Translations under genes and position numbers: made by a program | Source: Microcoleus sp. FACHB-68 | Lineage (GTDB): Bacteria > Cyanobacteriota > Cyanobacteriia > Cyanobacteriales > Oscillatoriaceae | Assembly (NCBI RefSeq): GCF_014695715.1 | Contig: NZ_JACJOT010000018.1 | Coordinates: forward strand, 310,001 to 374,000 | Length of the DNA stretch: 64,000 nucleotides | Direction: 5' to 3' | The notes under the pieces: generated by a model | Told to the model about the DNA's origin: nothing | What the model saw: the letters and a program-made list of their open reading frames with translations, nothing else | Databases searched by the model: none | Shown: positions 53,620 through 64,000 of the stretch, piece by piece | Position numbering within the stretch: position 1 is the stretch's first letter | Layout: the number at the start of each line of letters is the position of its first letter

Positions 53620-56600
53620 TCACAGTTTATCGGGCAAGCTTGCCATGAGGAGATCACGGACTTGATGCAGCAGTTCCTCACAGGTGTGCGCTCCTTTTTG
53701 GAGAATCTGCTCAACACAACCATTGAGAAATTGATAATCTGCCGGCGTTAAATCCATTGCCGTAACAACCACAATCGGAAGGGTTCGCGTCTGGGGATTG
53801 TTGCGTAATTTAGTAATCACCTCAAACCCATCCATCTGGGGCATCATTAAATCTAACAAAATTAAGTCTGGACAATTTTCAGCAACCCGATCTAAAGCTG
53901 CCCGTCCATTTTCCGCTTCAGTGACATTCCAACCCTCTCTTTGTAAAGTCCGTCGCAGCATTTCGCGGGTGACAGAATCATCTTCAACAATCAGAATTTG
54001 ACCGGCCCGATCTTGCCGGTATTTGCGTAATAAACTAAGAAGGCGATTGCGATCAATCGGTTTAGTTAGAAAATCTGAGGCACCCAAGGCAAAGCCAAGA
54101 TTTTTATGATCCATAATTGTGGCAACAATCACCGGCACATCTGCCAGATCCGGATCAGCTTTGAGGGTTGCCAACACCGCCCAGCCATTCATTCCCTGCA
54201 TCAGCACATCCAGTACGATCGCGGCTGGGTGCAGTTCTTTTGCCAGCTGCAACCCGATCTCGCCGGTGGCTGCTGTCTCAATGCGAAAGCCTTCTTTTAA
54301 CAGCCGGCGTTCAATTAAATCGCACACGGCTGGATCGTCGTCAATCACTAGCACTAGAGGGCGGGTTGGGGGTTCACTCTTGACAGAAAGTTTTTCTCCC
54401 CCTTTCTTCTCCCCCTCTCCCTCCTTCTCAACTATTACTTTTTGGACACCGGCATCTGTCACCTTTGCCGGCAGGCGTACGGTGAAAGTCGAACCCACTC
54501 CCTCTTGGCTTTCTACATTAATCTCGCCCCCCATCATCTGGCAAAAGTGGCGCGTAATTGCCAATCCTAAGCCGGTGCCGCCGTATTTGCGCGTGGTGGA
54601 GGCGTCGGCTTGGGTAAAGGGTTGAAACACTTTTTCCACTTGTTCTGGACTCATGCCGATGCCGGTGTCGCTGACGCTAAAAACGATCAAGGATTGGGAA
54701 TTAGGTGTTGCCAATTCTCTGGTTACTGAAATGGAAATTGTGCCGTTTTCCGTAAATTTGGCGGCGTTGCTCAGGAGGTTAAAAAGTACCTGTCTCACCT
54801 TGGTCATATCGGCGTGCATGATGCCAATTTTACGGTCGGACTGTACGTTTAAGTTATTGTTATTTTTCTCGATAACGGGCTGAATTGTGGCAGCAATTTC
54901 CATGATCAATCCCCCAACATCAAAGGGTTCTAAATAAAGCTCCATCCGACCCGCTTCAATTTTAGAAATATCGAGAATATCGTTAATTAAATTGAGTTGA
55001 TGTTTGCCGGCAGCCCGAATTTTCTCTAAATCTGGAACGATATCTGTATAGCCAAAATCCTCGGCTTCTTCTTGCAGCATTTCGCTATAACCAATGATCG
55101 CATTCAGCGGGGTTCGCAACTCATGACTCATGTTCGCCAGAAACGTACTTTTGGCTCGGTTTGCGGCTTCTGCGGCTTCCTTTGCCTTGCGTAACTCTTC
55201 TGCTGCTAGTTTACGCTCGGTGATATCTTCTACCATGCCTTCATAGTAGAGGATATTGCCGGTGTTATCGCGTACCACCCGGGCGTTTTCAGAAATCCAA
55301 ATGATGCTACCGTCTGTGCGATAAACCTCAGATTTAAACCCAAAAACAGCCTCATTTTCTGCCATTTGTGCTATAAATTCTGCACGGCGGTTGGGCTGTA
55401 CATATAACTGCCGATCAATGTCTGTGAGTTGATCCATCAATTCTGCCGGCGTGGCATAACCATAAAGTCTTGCCAATGCAGGATTTGCACTTAAGTATCG
55501 CCCCTCTGGGGTTGTTTGAAAAATTCCATCAACCGCATTTTCAAAAATGCTGCGATATTTCGCCTCAGCTTGTTTGAGTGCCTCCACGGCTTGCTTACGT
55601 TGAATGACTGTTCCCAGCTGCGTTGCCACGGCTAAAACCAATTCAACTAATCGTTTATTCTCTTGGCGAGAAGCAAACATAAAGAAAATCAGAATGGCGA
55701 CAACCTGGTTATCAGCAATAATAGGAACGCCAAGCGCGCATTTAAGCCCAACAATTTGCGCTAAAGGAGCGCGTAAAAATATGGTTTCTTTTTGGGTAGA
55801 AACATTTGGAATCCATTCGGGCTGCTGTGACATCCAAATTCGCCCAGGCAACCAAATGCCGGGAGGAAACGTTAGCCCTTCACTCAGGGATCTAAACTCT
55901 TGTAATCTTTCGCTATTGCTATACCACGCCGGACTGCATTCTAGCACTGTCCCCCCAGAGGCGGGAACCCAAGCTTCTCCATAATTCCAACCCGTTGCTT
56001 CACAGACTTTTGTCAGCGCCACACCTAAGGCTGAGTGAAAATCTGGAGCTTCATTAATTGCTTGCATCATGGTCTGCAAAAGACGAATTTCATCTTCTGC
56101 TTGCTTGCGATCAGTGATATCTCGAAATGTGCCGATATAAAAGGTTGTGGTAACGGGTTGGCGACTTTTTTTGGAGGTTTTTTGCTGTTTCTCGATTGAT
56201 TCGGTGATAATAACTTCCATTGGAAAAGTTGAATTATCTGCCCGCCGGCCTAAAGTTGAGAAGGGAGCGTTAAAAATTGAAAAGGGAAAAATTTTGCTAT
56301 TTTCAATTTCTGCTGTTTCTAGCTGTGTTCCGAACAGTTGGGCGATAGATTGCTCTCTAATTTCCTCTTCTTTATAGCCAAATATATTCTCGGCAGCGGG
56401 GTTTAAGCTGAGGATTCGCCCTTGTTGGGAAAAGGTGATAATTCCATCCATAGAGCTTTTAACAATGGCTTCTGTGCGGGCGATCTCGCCTTCTAGGGCT
56501 TCCATAACGCGGTTATACCGGCAGGCTATCTGGCCAACTTCTGTGAAGGGTTCCACCGGCACTCTCACACTCAGATTGCCTGTTTTTGATTGCTGATCCA

Positions 56601-57843
56601 TCACCATATAAAGTTCTAACAAATCGGTTTTAGCTCCATGTTCGGAAATATTAAGTCCAATGCGTTCTTGAGTGCGGGTAACGCGCAGTGGTAAGAAGCG
56701 ATTAATCAGCCGCAGCAGCATAAAACTCAGACCAAATGCCCAGATAAAACACGCAAAAATACCGAGAAGTTGCATTTGAATTTGCCCGAAACGATCCAAT
56801 CCTGTCCCCAAAAGCTGGGTGTTGCCAAATAAGGCAACGGCTAGGGTTCCCCAAATGCCGGCTCCTAAATGAACGGGAATCACGCCGACTGCATCATCGA
56901 TTTTGAGGCGTTCGAGTAAAGATTCGGTTGCTAGCATGACGATGCTGCCGACTGCGCCGATAATCAGGGCTGAGCCGGTGCTGACGGCATCGCAGCTGGC
57001 GGTGATGGCGACTAAGCCGGCTAAAGAACCGTTCATGACTGAGTTAACATCGGCACGCTGGTATTTGAAATAACCGGCAAAAAGGGCTGCAATCTGACCG
57101 GCAGCGCCGGCAAGCACGGTGTTTAGGATGATGATGGGAACGCGTTCATTAAAGGCGAAGGTGCTGCCGCCATTGAAGCCAAACCAACCAAACCACAGCA
57201 GCAGGGTTCCCAGCAGTGCGAGGGGAACGTTGGCACCGGCAATTTTTCTGGGGGGTCGATTTTTGGGAAACCGGCCCATACGAGGGCCAATAATTAGAAT
57301 TGCAGCGAGGGAAATCCAGCCGCCAACACTGTGAACGACGGTTGAGCCGGCAAAATCGACGAAGCCTAAATTGGCTAGCCACCCTGCCGGTGTCCCCACA
57401 TCGGCACCATTCCAGATCCAGTGGCTAAATACAGGATAGATAAAACCTGAAACCAGCGCCGCCATTAAGATATAGCTGCTAAAGCGCATTCGTTCTGCGA
57501 CTGCCCCAGAAATCAGCGTGACTGCGGTTGAGCAGAACATTAATTGAAAGATAAAAAAGGCTGTCTCTCTCATCCCGACAGCACTTTCATCGATTGCGAA
57601 ATTTGGGATAAAGCCGGTTGTGCCTATCCAGCCACCCCAAGAGTGGCCAAACATCAGGGCGTAGCCGAACGCCCAAAACAGGACAGCACAGACGCCGAAA
57701 TCGGTTAAATTTTTAATCGCAACATTAATATTATTTTTGCTGCGCGTCAGCCCAGATTCCAGGCATAAAAATCCAGCCTGCATTAAAAAAATCAGGCTGC
57801 TACTGACTATAAGCCATAGAAGATCGACCATTGAGCTGTCCAT
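53620..57843 (-). CDS. Ammonium transporter-histidine kinase fusion with two receivers
   Basis: This is a 1407-residue protein. Residues 1-395 are a full Amt/MEP/Rh domain with about 11 helices. It keeps the pore residues of E. coli AmtB: the Phe pair in [10 protein letters not shown], Asp and His in [17 protein letters not shown] in [11 protein letters not shown], and the second His in VIPVHLGAG. After a HAMP-like linker (405-455) come PAS (460-580), GAF (585-745), PAS (750-880), HisKA ([19 protein letters not shown], His near 907), HATPase ([22 protein letters not shown]), receiver 1 (IDDDPAVCD...[11 protein letters not shown]...LTKPI) and receiver 2 (VEDDSV...[11 protein letters not shown]...LQKGA). 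Amt-kinase fusions such as Kuenenia Amt5 are known ammonium sensors; by that precedent this should sense external ammonium. It is the first gene of the block and is preceded by an 800-base non-coding region. Confidence 0.95.
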   Translation of the reverse strand: MDSSMVDLLWLIVSSSLIFLMQAGFLCLESGLTRSKNNINVAIKNLTDFGVCAVLFWAFGYALMFGHSWGGWIGTTGFIPNFAIDESAVGMRETAFFIFQLMFCSTAVTLISGAVAERMRFSSYILMAALVSGFIYPVFSHWIWNGADVGTPAGWLANLGFVDFAGSTVVHSVGGWISLAAILIIGPRMGRFPKNRPPRKIAGANVPLALLGTLLLWFGWFGFNGGSTFAFNERVPIIILNTVLAGAAGQIAALFAGYFKYQRADVNSVMNGSLAGLVAITASCDAVSTGSALIIGAVGSIVMLATESLLERLKIDDAVGVIPVHLGAGIWGTLAVALFGNTQLLGTGLDRFGQIQMQLLGIFACFIWAFGLSFMLLRLINRFLPLRVTRTQERIGLNISEHGAKTDLLELYMVMDQQSKTGNLSVRVPVEPFTEVGQIACRYNRVMEALEGEIARTEAIVKSSMDGIITFSQQGRILSLNPAAENIFGYKEEEIREQSIAQLFGTQLETAEIENSKIFPFSIFNAPFSTLGRRADNSTFPMEVIITESIEKQQKTSKKSRQPVTTTFYIGTFRDITDRKQAEDEIRLLQTMMQAINEAPDFHSALGVALTKVCEATGWNYGEAWVPASGGTVLECSPAWYSNSERLQEFRSLSEGLTFPPGIWLPGRIWMSQQPEWIPNVSTQKETIFLRAPLAQIVGLKCALGVPIIADNQVVAILIFFMFASRQENKRLVELVLAVATQLGTVIQRKQAVEALKQAEAKYRSIFENAVDGIFQTTPEGRYLSANPALARLYGYATPAELMDQLTDIDRQLYVQPNRRAEFIAQMAENEAVFGFKSEVYRTDGSIIWISENARVVRDNTGNILYYEGMVEDITERKLAAEELRKAKEAAEAANRAKSTFLANMSHELRTPLNAIIGYSEMLQEEAEDFGYTDIVPDLEKIRAAGKHQLNLINDILDISKIEAGRMELYLEPFDVGGLIMEIAATIQPVIEKNNNNLNVQSDRKIGIMHADMTKVRQVLFNLLSNAAKFTENGTISISVTRELATPNSQSLIVFSVSDTGIGMSPEQVEKVFQPFTQADASTTRKYGGTGLGLAITRHFCQMMGGEINVESQEGVGSTFTVRLPAKVTDAGVQKVIVEKEGEGEKKGGEKLSVKSEPPTRPLVLVIDDDPAVCDLIERRLLKEGFRIETAATGEIGLQLAKELHPAAIVLDVLMQGMNGWAVLATLKADPDLADVPVIVATIMDHKNLGFALGASDFLTKPIDRNRLLSLLRKYRQDRAGQILIVEDDSVTREMLRRTLQREGWNVTEAENGRAALDRVAENCPDLILLDLMMPQMDGFEVITKLRNNPQTRTLPIVVVTAMDLTPADYQFLNGCVEQILQKGAHTCEELLHQVRDLLMASLPDKL

Positions 57844-58304
57844 CCCCGACTTTCCCCTCTATTACAATGAAAGTTGTAAATTCAAAAATTAGTTGAATAA
57901 TTTCAATTTTCTCTGCTATTTTCTTTTTAAAAGCTATTTTCAGGGTTTTTCAGTATTTTTTACAAATTTATATAGATTTTATAAATTACTAATAAGTTTG
58001 ACATTTTTTTATTTAAAAAGAAGCGGCTATTTTAGGCTTGGGACTTAAAAAAGTAAAACAGACAAATCTGATTCTGTGGTCGAGTGCCAATAAAATAACC
58101 TGACTTGCGGCAGTGTTATACCGGCTAATTACTCCTTAAAAAGAGCTAATTGAAGGTAAAAATCCCTGAAGCAAGAGACGGTTGTCGAAAATGCAAATCA
58201 GGACGTATCAAACGCTACTAAATTGCGTTTGGCAAAAACGGATTTTGTTAAGTTAAGCAAGTCTCAGAGGGAGTTATCCGGAAAAGAAGAACACATCCCT
58301 GCTC

Positions 58305-58423
58305 ATGTTATTGTTGGCGATTGCTTCAACGATCAAAGCGCGTAATAATTCTTAGTATTCGTAGGTTGACTGAAGAAAGCCCACAACCTACAACTAATGT
58401 TATTGTTTGCGATTGCTTCAACG
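58305..58423. repeat. 27-base direct repeat pair with central stem-loop
   Basis: atgttattgttggcgattgc... at 58305-58331 and its near copy at 58397-58423 (26 of 27 bases identical) lie 92 bases apart. Between them, gtaggttg and caacctac (58361-58391) form a stem like that at 18370. It may be a remnant of a repeat insertion. Confidence 0.7.
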
Positions 58424-58499
58424 GCGTTTAGTGGGTAACAATTTTTAGAGAATTTTCCCTGATAAAAGCGACTTAGGCGGAGGAATGGGGAAGCGAGAG

Positions 58500-58586
58500 A
58501 TACCATTTTGGGGTTTAAATTCTAAATGTCCGGATTGCCAAATTCTTTAGAACTTGAACGGTTGCCGGCATTAACCAAAATGGTAT
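58500..58586. repeat. Small MITE-like element
   Basis: Perfect 12-base inverted repeats, ataccattttgg (58500-58511) and ccaaaatggtat (58575-58586), enclose 63 bases. Both ends show TA next to CCATTTTGG, compatible with a TA target duplication. It is too small to code for anything. Confidence 0.55.
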
Positions 58587-58642
58587 GAGTTGTGATGTCC
58601 CGCCCTTGACTCCTCTCACGTTACGTTTTACACCCCGGTAAG

Positions 58643-59650
58643 CTATTCCTGTAAATCTAGCCGGGGATTAAAGGTTTCTATTAGACGCAGCTTTTCATAG
58701 AGTTCCCGTTCTTGGGCGCTGATTTCTGTGGGAACCATAATTTGGATTTCCACAAGCTGATCGCCTCGCGTGCCGGTGCCGGTGGGGTAGCCTTTACCGG
58801 CAAGACGCAGGCGTTGACCGGATCGAACCCCTGACGGCACTCTCATTTTCACCAAACCATCCAGGGTCGGCACTTCAATTGGCCCTCCCAGCACGGCCTC
58901 ACTGGGCGTTAGCGGTAGCTGGCAGCGAATATCAGACCCTTCTAACTTAAAGAAAGCATGGGGAGTAACAGTAATTTTCAAATACAAATCTCCGCCGCCC
59001 AAACCTTGGTTTTTGAGACGGATACGCTGGCCGGTCACCATACCACCGGGCATATTAACTTCTAAAGATCGTCCGTCTTCCAAGCGTATCCGCTCATTTC
59101 CTCCCACATACGCTTTTTCTAGCGGCAAGCTGAGACGCGCTTCCACATCCCGGCGAGTGGCGCGAGAACCGCCGACTGTATAAGCGGTTTTTGTCGTTCC
59201 CGGTTTAAAAGAATCCGCCGCATCAACCCGCACACGTGGGCCGGGGGGTGGAGTGGAAACCGCATTGTCATTGCGGCGATTGAGTAGCTGGTCAACAAAG
59301 GTGTTAAAGTCAGCGAACTGGCTGAAATCCACGTCTTCGGTGGAAGTCCGACCGTTGCTAGTGCGACCGTTCCAGGTTTTTGCTGCCGGCGTTCGCGGTG
59401 CTTTGCCACTCTGGAAATCTTTCTGCTTCCAGAACCGGCTGAACTGGTCGTATTGCGCCCGTTTGCTCGGATCGGAAAGAATGTCGTAAGCTTCGCTAAT
59501 CTCCTTAAATTTTTCTTCTGCTTCTTTGTTTCCCGGATTCAAATCTGGGTGATACTGCCGAGCCAGCCGGCGATAAACTTTTTTAATCTCGTCGCTGGAG
59601 GTATCTCTGGGAACTCCCAGAATCTGGTAGTAGTTCCGAAAGTTCTGCAT
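58643..59650 (-). CDS. DnaJ/Hsp40 co-chaperone without zinc finger (CbpA-type)
   Basis: This is a 335-residue J-protein. The J domain (1-70) has YHPDLNPGN with the HPD triad and [23 protein letters not shown] low-complexity stretch (75-140, Thr/Asn/Arg rich) replaces the Gly/Phe region. Two beta-barrel substrate-binding domains follow ([49 protein letters not shown]). There is no CxxCxGxG zinc finger, so it is a type II Hsp40. It lies 107 bases downstream of dnaK in the same direction and should stimulate that Hsp70. Confidence 0.93.
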   Translation of the reverse strand: MQNFRNYYQILGVPRDTSSDEIKKVYRRLARQYHPDLNPGNKEAEEKFKEISEAYDILSDPSKRAQYDQFSRFWKQKDFQSGKAPRTPAAKTWNGRTSNGRTSTEDVDFSQFADFNTFVDQLLNRRNDNAVSTPPPGPRVRVDAADSFKPGTTKTAYTVGGSRATRRDVEARLSLPLEKAYVGGNERIRLEDGRSLEVNMPGGMVTGQRIRLKNQGLGGGDLYLKITVTPHAFFKLEGSDIRCQLPLTPSEAVLGGPIEVPTLDGLVKMRVPSGVRSGQRLRLAGKGYPTGTGTRGDQLVEIQIMVPTEISAQERELYEKLRLIETFNPRLDLQE

Positions 59651-59673
59651 TTTCAGGTATTAAGTGTCAAATA

Positions 59674-59720
59674 TCAGGGTTCAGTTGCCAGCACTCAGGG
59701 TTCAGTTGCCGGCACTCAGG
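59674..59720. repeat. 21-base tandem repeat between dnaK and dnaJ
   Basis: tcagggttcagttgcc(a/g)gcac occurs twice in tandem (59674-59694, 59695-59715) plus a five-base partial copy. Twenty-one bases is three heptamers, consistent with expansion of STRR-type sequence inside the operon spacer. Confidence 0.85.
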
Positions 59721-59756
59721 TGAACGGCTGAGTGCCCAGCGCGAACTGATGGCCCA

Positions 59757-61742
59757 TTAAAACCAATCATCATCCTCATCATCCCACTCATCTTCGCTGA
59801 CATTTGTCCGAGGGTAACGGGACTCGCCTCTGGTGACGCGACTGGCTCCCACACGCTCAGAGGGCCGGCTGTCCCCAGAGAAGGTGCGCCGAATTGAGTC
59901 AAAAAAGTCATCTCCGTCCTCTTCGCGGGAGAACTGATAAACTTCTCGACTCAGATCGTAAAGCGCGTCTTGCAGTTCCGAACTCGTCAGATCCACGCCT
60001 CGCTCATCGTTGCGGCTCAGGTTATCGCGCAAGTCTCGAACCAAAGATTCGATGCGACTGCGGCTGCGTTGGGCAAACTGCATTCCATAATCCAAAGCCA
60101 CCTCTCGCAGCTGTCGTTCTGCTTGATAAGCCAGCGCTTCTGCCCGGTTGCGCTTTTCCACCCGCTCTCGCCGCAAGCGATCGTCTTGGGAAAATTGCTC
60201 GGCATCTTGAATCATACGGGTGACTTCCGATTCACTCAGGGTAGATGCGCCCTGGATGGTGATACTTTGCTCTCGTCCCGTGGTTTTGTCAAGAGCTGTT
60301 ACCTGTAAGATGCCGTTGGAATCGATATCAAAGGCGACCTGAATCTGGGGGACGCCGCGTGGTGCCGGCGGGATGCCGGTGAGTTTAAACCGGCCTAACG
60401 ATTTATTATCTGCCCCCATCTCCCGCTCTCCCTGAAGGATGTGAACCTCGACCAGGGTTTGATTGTTTTCTGCGGTGGAAAAAATATCTGACCGGCGCAC
60501 GGGAATCGTGGTGTTGCGCGGGATGAGTTTTTTCATCACGCCCCCAATGGTTTCCAATCCCAAGGAGAGGGGGGTCACATCCAGCAGCAGCACATCTCTG
60601 ACTTCACCTGCCAGGATGCCGGCTTGTATGGCTGCGCCCACTGCGACAACTTCATCAGGGTTGACGTTTTCATTCGGTTCTTTGTCAATCAGGCTGCGTA
60701 CCAACTGTTTGACTAGGGGAATGCGGGTCGATCCGCCCACTAAGACGACTTCATCAATCCGAGAGGGGGAGAGGCTGGCATCCATTAAAGCTTGCTTGAC
60801 AGGAATGCGAAGCCGTTGGATTAGATCGCCGCACAACCCTTCAAACTGAGCACGCGTTAGCCGAGTTTCTAGATGCTTGGGACCCTCTTCGGTGGCGGTG
60901 ATGAAGGGTAAGTTAATGTCGGTGACGGTGACGCCGGACAGCTCAATTTTTGCTTTTTCGGCGGCTTCTGTGAGGCGCTGCAAGGCTTGCCGGTCACGCC
61001 GCAAATCTACACCTTCAGCTTCTAAAAACTGCTCTGCCAGCCAGTCCACGATCTTTTTATCAAAATCGTTTCCGCCTAACTGGGTGTCCCCACTGGTGGC
61101 TTTGACTTCAAATACGCCATCGCCCACTTCCAAGATGGAAACGTCAAAGGTGCCACCGCCCAAGTCGAATACGAGGATCGTCTCTTGTTGCTTGCGATCT
61201 AATCCATAGGCTAAGGAGGCAGCCGTTGGTTCGTTGAGAATTCGCTTGACTTCAAGGCCGGCAATTCGACCGGCATCGCGGGTTGCCTGTCGTTGGGAGT
61301 CATTAAAATAGGCGGGGACGGTAATCACCGCGCCGGTGACTGGCTGTCCTAAGTAGCGACTCGCTTCATCTGCCAGTTTCCGCAGTACCATCGACGAGAT
61401 TTCTTCTGCGGCAAATTCTTTTTTCAGGCGCGGACACTTAATTTTGATATTGCCGGTTTCGTCCTTACGAATGGTGTAAGGCACTCGTTTTGACGTGGCG
61501 TTGAGTTCTGCATATTGTCGGCCAATAAAGCGTTTCGCCCCGTAAAACGTATTTTGGGGGTTGAGTACGGCTTGCCGGCGGGCCAGTTGTCCGACGAGTA
61601 GCTCACCTTCTTTGCTGAAGCTTACTACAGAGGGAGTTGTCCGCATGCCTTCTGAATTGGCAATTACTATCGGCTTACCGCCTTCCATAACGGCTACTAC
61701 TGAGTTGGTTGTCCCCAGGTCAATGCCGACTACCTTTCCCAT
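59757..61742 (-). CDS. dnaK: Hsp70 chaperone DnaK (paralog)
   Basis: This is a 661-residue Hsp70. The nucleotide-binding domain has [69 protein letters not shown] and [16 protein letters not shown]. The linker is [14 protein letters not shown] and the substrate-binding domain ends near residue 510. The lid is unusually polar and Arg-rich ([20 protein letters not shown]), and the tail is acidic and aromatic ([14 protein letters not shown]) rather than the common DnaK tail. This is one of the several cyanobacterial DnaK paralogs, not a clear match to the housekeeping DnaK2. grpE is not in the adjacent sequence. The ATG is preceded by AGGAGAAAAAG. Confidence 0.95.
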   Translation of the reverse strand: MGKVVGIDLGTTNSVVAVMEGGKPIVIANSEGMRTTPSVVSFSKEGELLVGQLARRQAVLNPQNTFYGAKRFIGRQYAELNATSKRVPYTIRKDETGNIKIKCPRLKKEFAAEEISSMVLRKLADEASRYLGQPVTGAVITVPAYFNDSQRQATRDAGRIAGLEVKRILNEPTAASLAYGLDRKQQETILVFDLGGGTFDVSILEVGDGVFEVKATSGDTQLGGNDFDKKIVDWLAEQFLEAEGVDLRRDRQALQRLTEAAEKAKIELSGVTVTDINLPFITATEEGPKHLETRLTRAQFEGLCGDLIQRLRIPVKQALMDASLSPSRIDEVVLVGGSTRIPLVKQLVRSLIDKEPNENVNPDEVVAVGAAIQAGILAGEVRDVLLLDVTPLSLGLETIGGVMKKLIPRNTTIPVRRSDIFSTAENNQTLVEVHILQGEREMGADNKSLGRFKLTGIPPAPRGVPQIQVAFDIDSNGILQVTALDKTTGREQSITIQGASTLSESEVTRMIQDAEQFSQDDRLRRERVEKRNRAEALAYQAERQLREVALDYGMQFAQRSRSRIESLVRDLRDNLSRNDERGVDLTSSELQDALYDLSREVYQFSREEDGDDFFDSIRRTFSGDSRPSERVGASRVTRGESRYPRTNVSEDEWDDEDDDWF

Positions 61743-62069
61743 GCGTTCTTTTTCTCCTAGCTCTGAAGATTCTCAGTTGTCAGTTGTCCTTTGTCAATTA
61801 TCCTTTGTCTTTTATACGCTTGCTTATGACAGATAATCCATGACTGATAACCGATGACAAACTTGCTGACTTTATTGTATCTTGCTGGTGAAACCTGTCT
61901 TGTAGCTAATGGGGCATTGGGGATTGGGGATTGGGGATTGGGCATGGGGCATGGGGCATGGGTCAAGGCTTCGCCAACAAGAACGGTAGGGGCATGGGGG
62001 AGATAGGAACAGAGATTGATACAGTAGGATCTGCTCTCTTGCCCAACTGAATTTTGGAGGACTCAACCT
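61743..62069. other. Heptamer-repeat-rich divergent region upstream of dnaK
   Basis: Two STRR clusters lie here: ttgtcag/ttgtcct-type units near 61771-61815, and ggggatt/ggggcat units at 61912-61971 (the reverse of the ATGCCCC class at 31833). No conserved HrcA/CIRCE operator (TTAGCACTC...GAGTGCTAA) is visible upstream of dnaK. A GGAGG at about 62056-62060 belongs to the next gene. Confidence 0.7.
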
Positions 62070-62369
62070 GTGGCCAAACAAACCGTTCGAGTGGTAGCTC
62101 GTGTTGTGGCGCTTCCCGATCAGGTGGAGCCGGTGAAGTCTATTCTTTTGAGCATCATTGAACCAACTCGCCAAGAAGCCGGCTGTATTTTCTACGAACT
62201 GATGCAAAATTCAGCCGATCCGACTGATTTTGTCTTTGTGGAAGAGTGGGAAACTCAGGAATTGCTCAACGCCCATTTAAATTCACAACATATTCAGCAG
62301 GCAGCCTCTCAACTTAATGGCTTGGCTGCGATGTCGCCAGATATCCGCTGTTATCAATTGCTGGCTTAA
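62070..62369 (+). CDS. ABM-domain (antibiotic biosynthesis monooxygenase-type) protein
   Basis: This is a 99-residue dimeric alpha-beta barrel protein (TVRVVARVVALPDQVEPVKSIL, TRQEAGCIFYELMQN, DFVFVEEWETQELLNAHLNSQH). The family includes quinol monooxygenases and heme-degrading enzymes as well as proteins without known activity; no cofactor residue decides here. GTG start with TTGGAGGAC nine bases upstream. It appears to be a single-gene transcript, divergent from dnaK. Confidence 0.9.
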   Translation: MAKQTVRVVARVVALPDQVEPVKSILLSIIEPTRQEAGCIFYELMQNSADPTDFVFVEEWETQELLNAHLNSQHIQQAASQLNGLAAMSPDIRCYQLLA

Positions 62370-62756
62370 TAGTATTGACAATTTTCAAATTTTATGAATA
62401 AAACTGATATTTAAAATTCTTGAGCCGGCAGGAGCAATGCCTTTCCTCTGTCTGAGCAAAACTAACCGAGCAATTGAAATGAATAATTTGTAGCATTCAC
62501 TACAATCATCCAGTTTTATCAAAAGCACGAAGTCGATGGATGTGATGAGCACCGCTCATACCACAGCCAGCGTAGAGGGTCATTTCAGCCATAGTAGAAA
62601 CTGAGACCGGCCCAATAAAATTAGAGAATTCAAAGAGATTCCCAGAGGGTCAGCCCAATGTGGGAGCTTAAAGGTTAAAAGTAAAAAAGCAAAATTAAAA
62701 ATAAAACAGAGAATACTCTCCTTTTTTAATTTTTTATGGCTTGCTGATGCCGGCAG
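62370..62756. other. Intergenic region between convergent genes
   Basis: No gene, RNA or strong terminator was recognised. The last 80 bases (62680-62735) are AT-rich with tttttaattttttat, which may act as a weak transcription end for the plus-strand gene. Confidence 0.4.
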
Positions 62757-63125
62757 TTACAGTCCTTTCAGCAGTTGTTTAACTGTTGCAATCAGTTCGG
62801 TTGGGCGAAAAGGTTTGGCAATATAAGCATCAGCCCCTTGTTTCATTCCCCAGTAGCGATCAAATTCCTCACTTTTACTCGTACACATAACAACAGGGAT
62901 ATTGTGGGCTTTTGGGTCATTTTTGAGCCACCGGCACAGTTCGTAGCCGTTCATCCGAGGCATGACAACGTCCGTAATCACTAAATCTGGATAGCGGGCT
63001 TGAATTTGTTCTTTTGCTTCAATGCCATCAGATGCTTCAACAACATTGAGTCCGCTCTTTCTTAAAATATCTGAAACAATTTGACGTAGGGTTAAACTGT
63101 CATCCACGATCAGAACCGTATTCAT
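62757..63125 (-). CDS. Single-domain response regulator (PilH/CheY-like)
   Basis: This is a 122-residue receiver: VLIVDDSLTLRQIVSDILRK, DLVITDVVMPRMNGYELCRWL (phosphoacceptor Asp), VVMCTSKSEEFDRYWGMKQGADAYIAKPF (Thr/Ser and Lys). The FDRYWGMKQGA signature is the one seen in PilH-type receivers that work with type IV pili and phototaxis kinases in cyanobacteria. No pilus or chemotaxis genes are next to it, so that role is only inferred from sequence type. Confidence 0.92.
   Translation of the reverse strand: MNTVLIVDDSLTLRQIVSDILRKSGLNVVEASDGIEAKEQIQARYPDLVITDVVMPRMNGYELCRWLKNDPKAHNIPVVMCTSKSEEFDRYWGMKQGADAYIAKPFRPTELIATVKQLLKGL

Positions 63126-64000
<875 letters not shown>

Larger units (their letters stand above)
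57844..58642. other. Long non-coding region upstream of the Amt-kinase
   Basis: The region is AT-rich to about 58030 (likely the promoter of the Amt-kinase), then carries three repeat structures listed separately. No gene or RNA gene was recognised. Confidence 0.5.

Overview
This window comes from a cyanobacterium, most likely a filamentous one. The evidence is a Calvin-cycle type class II fructose-bisphosphate aldolase, a helical carotenoid protein related to the orange carotenoid protein N-terminal domain, a plant-type phytoene desaturase (crtP) cut by the right edge, very large PAS/GAF hybrid kinases, heptanucleotide tandem repeats between genes (CCCCATG, CAACTGA and CTAGTCT types), and the word GCCGG at unusually high frequency.

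Layout. 1-0.73 kb: the 3' part of folP, then a MITE-like repeat. 0.94-8.75 kb: a segment bounded by two decayed IS982-family elements. It holds a general-stress-type membrane protein, a P-type cation ATPase, a 5' remnant of a microbial rhodopsin gene, a small membrane protein and a response regulator/sensor kinase pair. It is rich in the HIP1 octamer GCGATCGC and poor in GCCGG, unlike the rest of the window, so it was probably acquired from another cyanobacterium. 8.7-24.5 kb: an SPFH protein, a 2500-residue hybrid kinase with two kinase cores, the helical carotenoid protein, an alpha/beta hydrolase, a GT61 glycosyltransferase, a SOUL-type protein and fba. 24.8-30.8 kb: a 1986-residue protein joining a Ser/Thr kinase, an AAA ATPase, GAF, PAS and a class III nucleotide cyclase. 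30.9-35.9 kb: an ABC-2 exporter divergent from a Tat-signal FAD/Rieske oxidoreductase and a Rieske oxygenase, which look like a carotenoid ring-modifying (CruE/CruH-like) pair. 36-44.3 kb: housekeeping genes (EVE protein, SIMPL protein, ssb, mreBCD, a HAD phosphatase, dtd, a zinc-ribbon protein, surE).

44.7-57.8 kb is a signalling block entirely on the minus strand. In transcription order it holds an ammonium-transporter/histidine-kinase fusion with two receivers, a membrane hybrid kinase with two receivers (one degenerate), a single-domain receiver, a 52-codon ORF overlapping a receiver-adenylate cyclase, and a PAS/GAF kinase without a receiver. Read together, this is a candidate route from ammonium sensing to cAMP. 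The window closes with dnaK and a zinc-finger-less dnaJ, an ABM-type monooxygenase, a PilH-like receiver and the start of crtP.

All family calls are by motif and architecture read by eye; no database search was run. The most notable items are the IS982-bounded segment with a truncated rhodopsin, the Amt-kinase/cyclase block, the kinase-cyclase megaprotein and the Rieske carotenoid pair.
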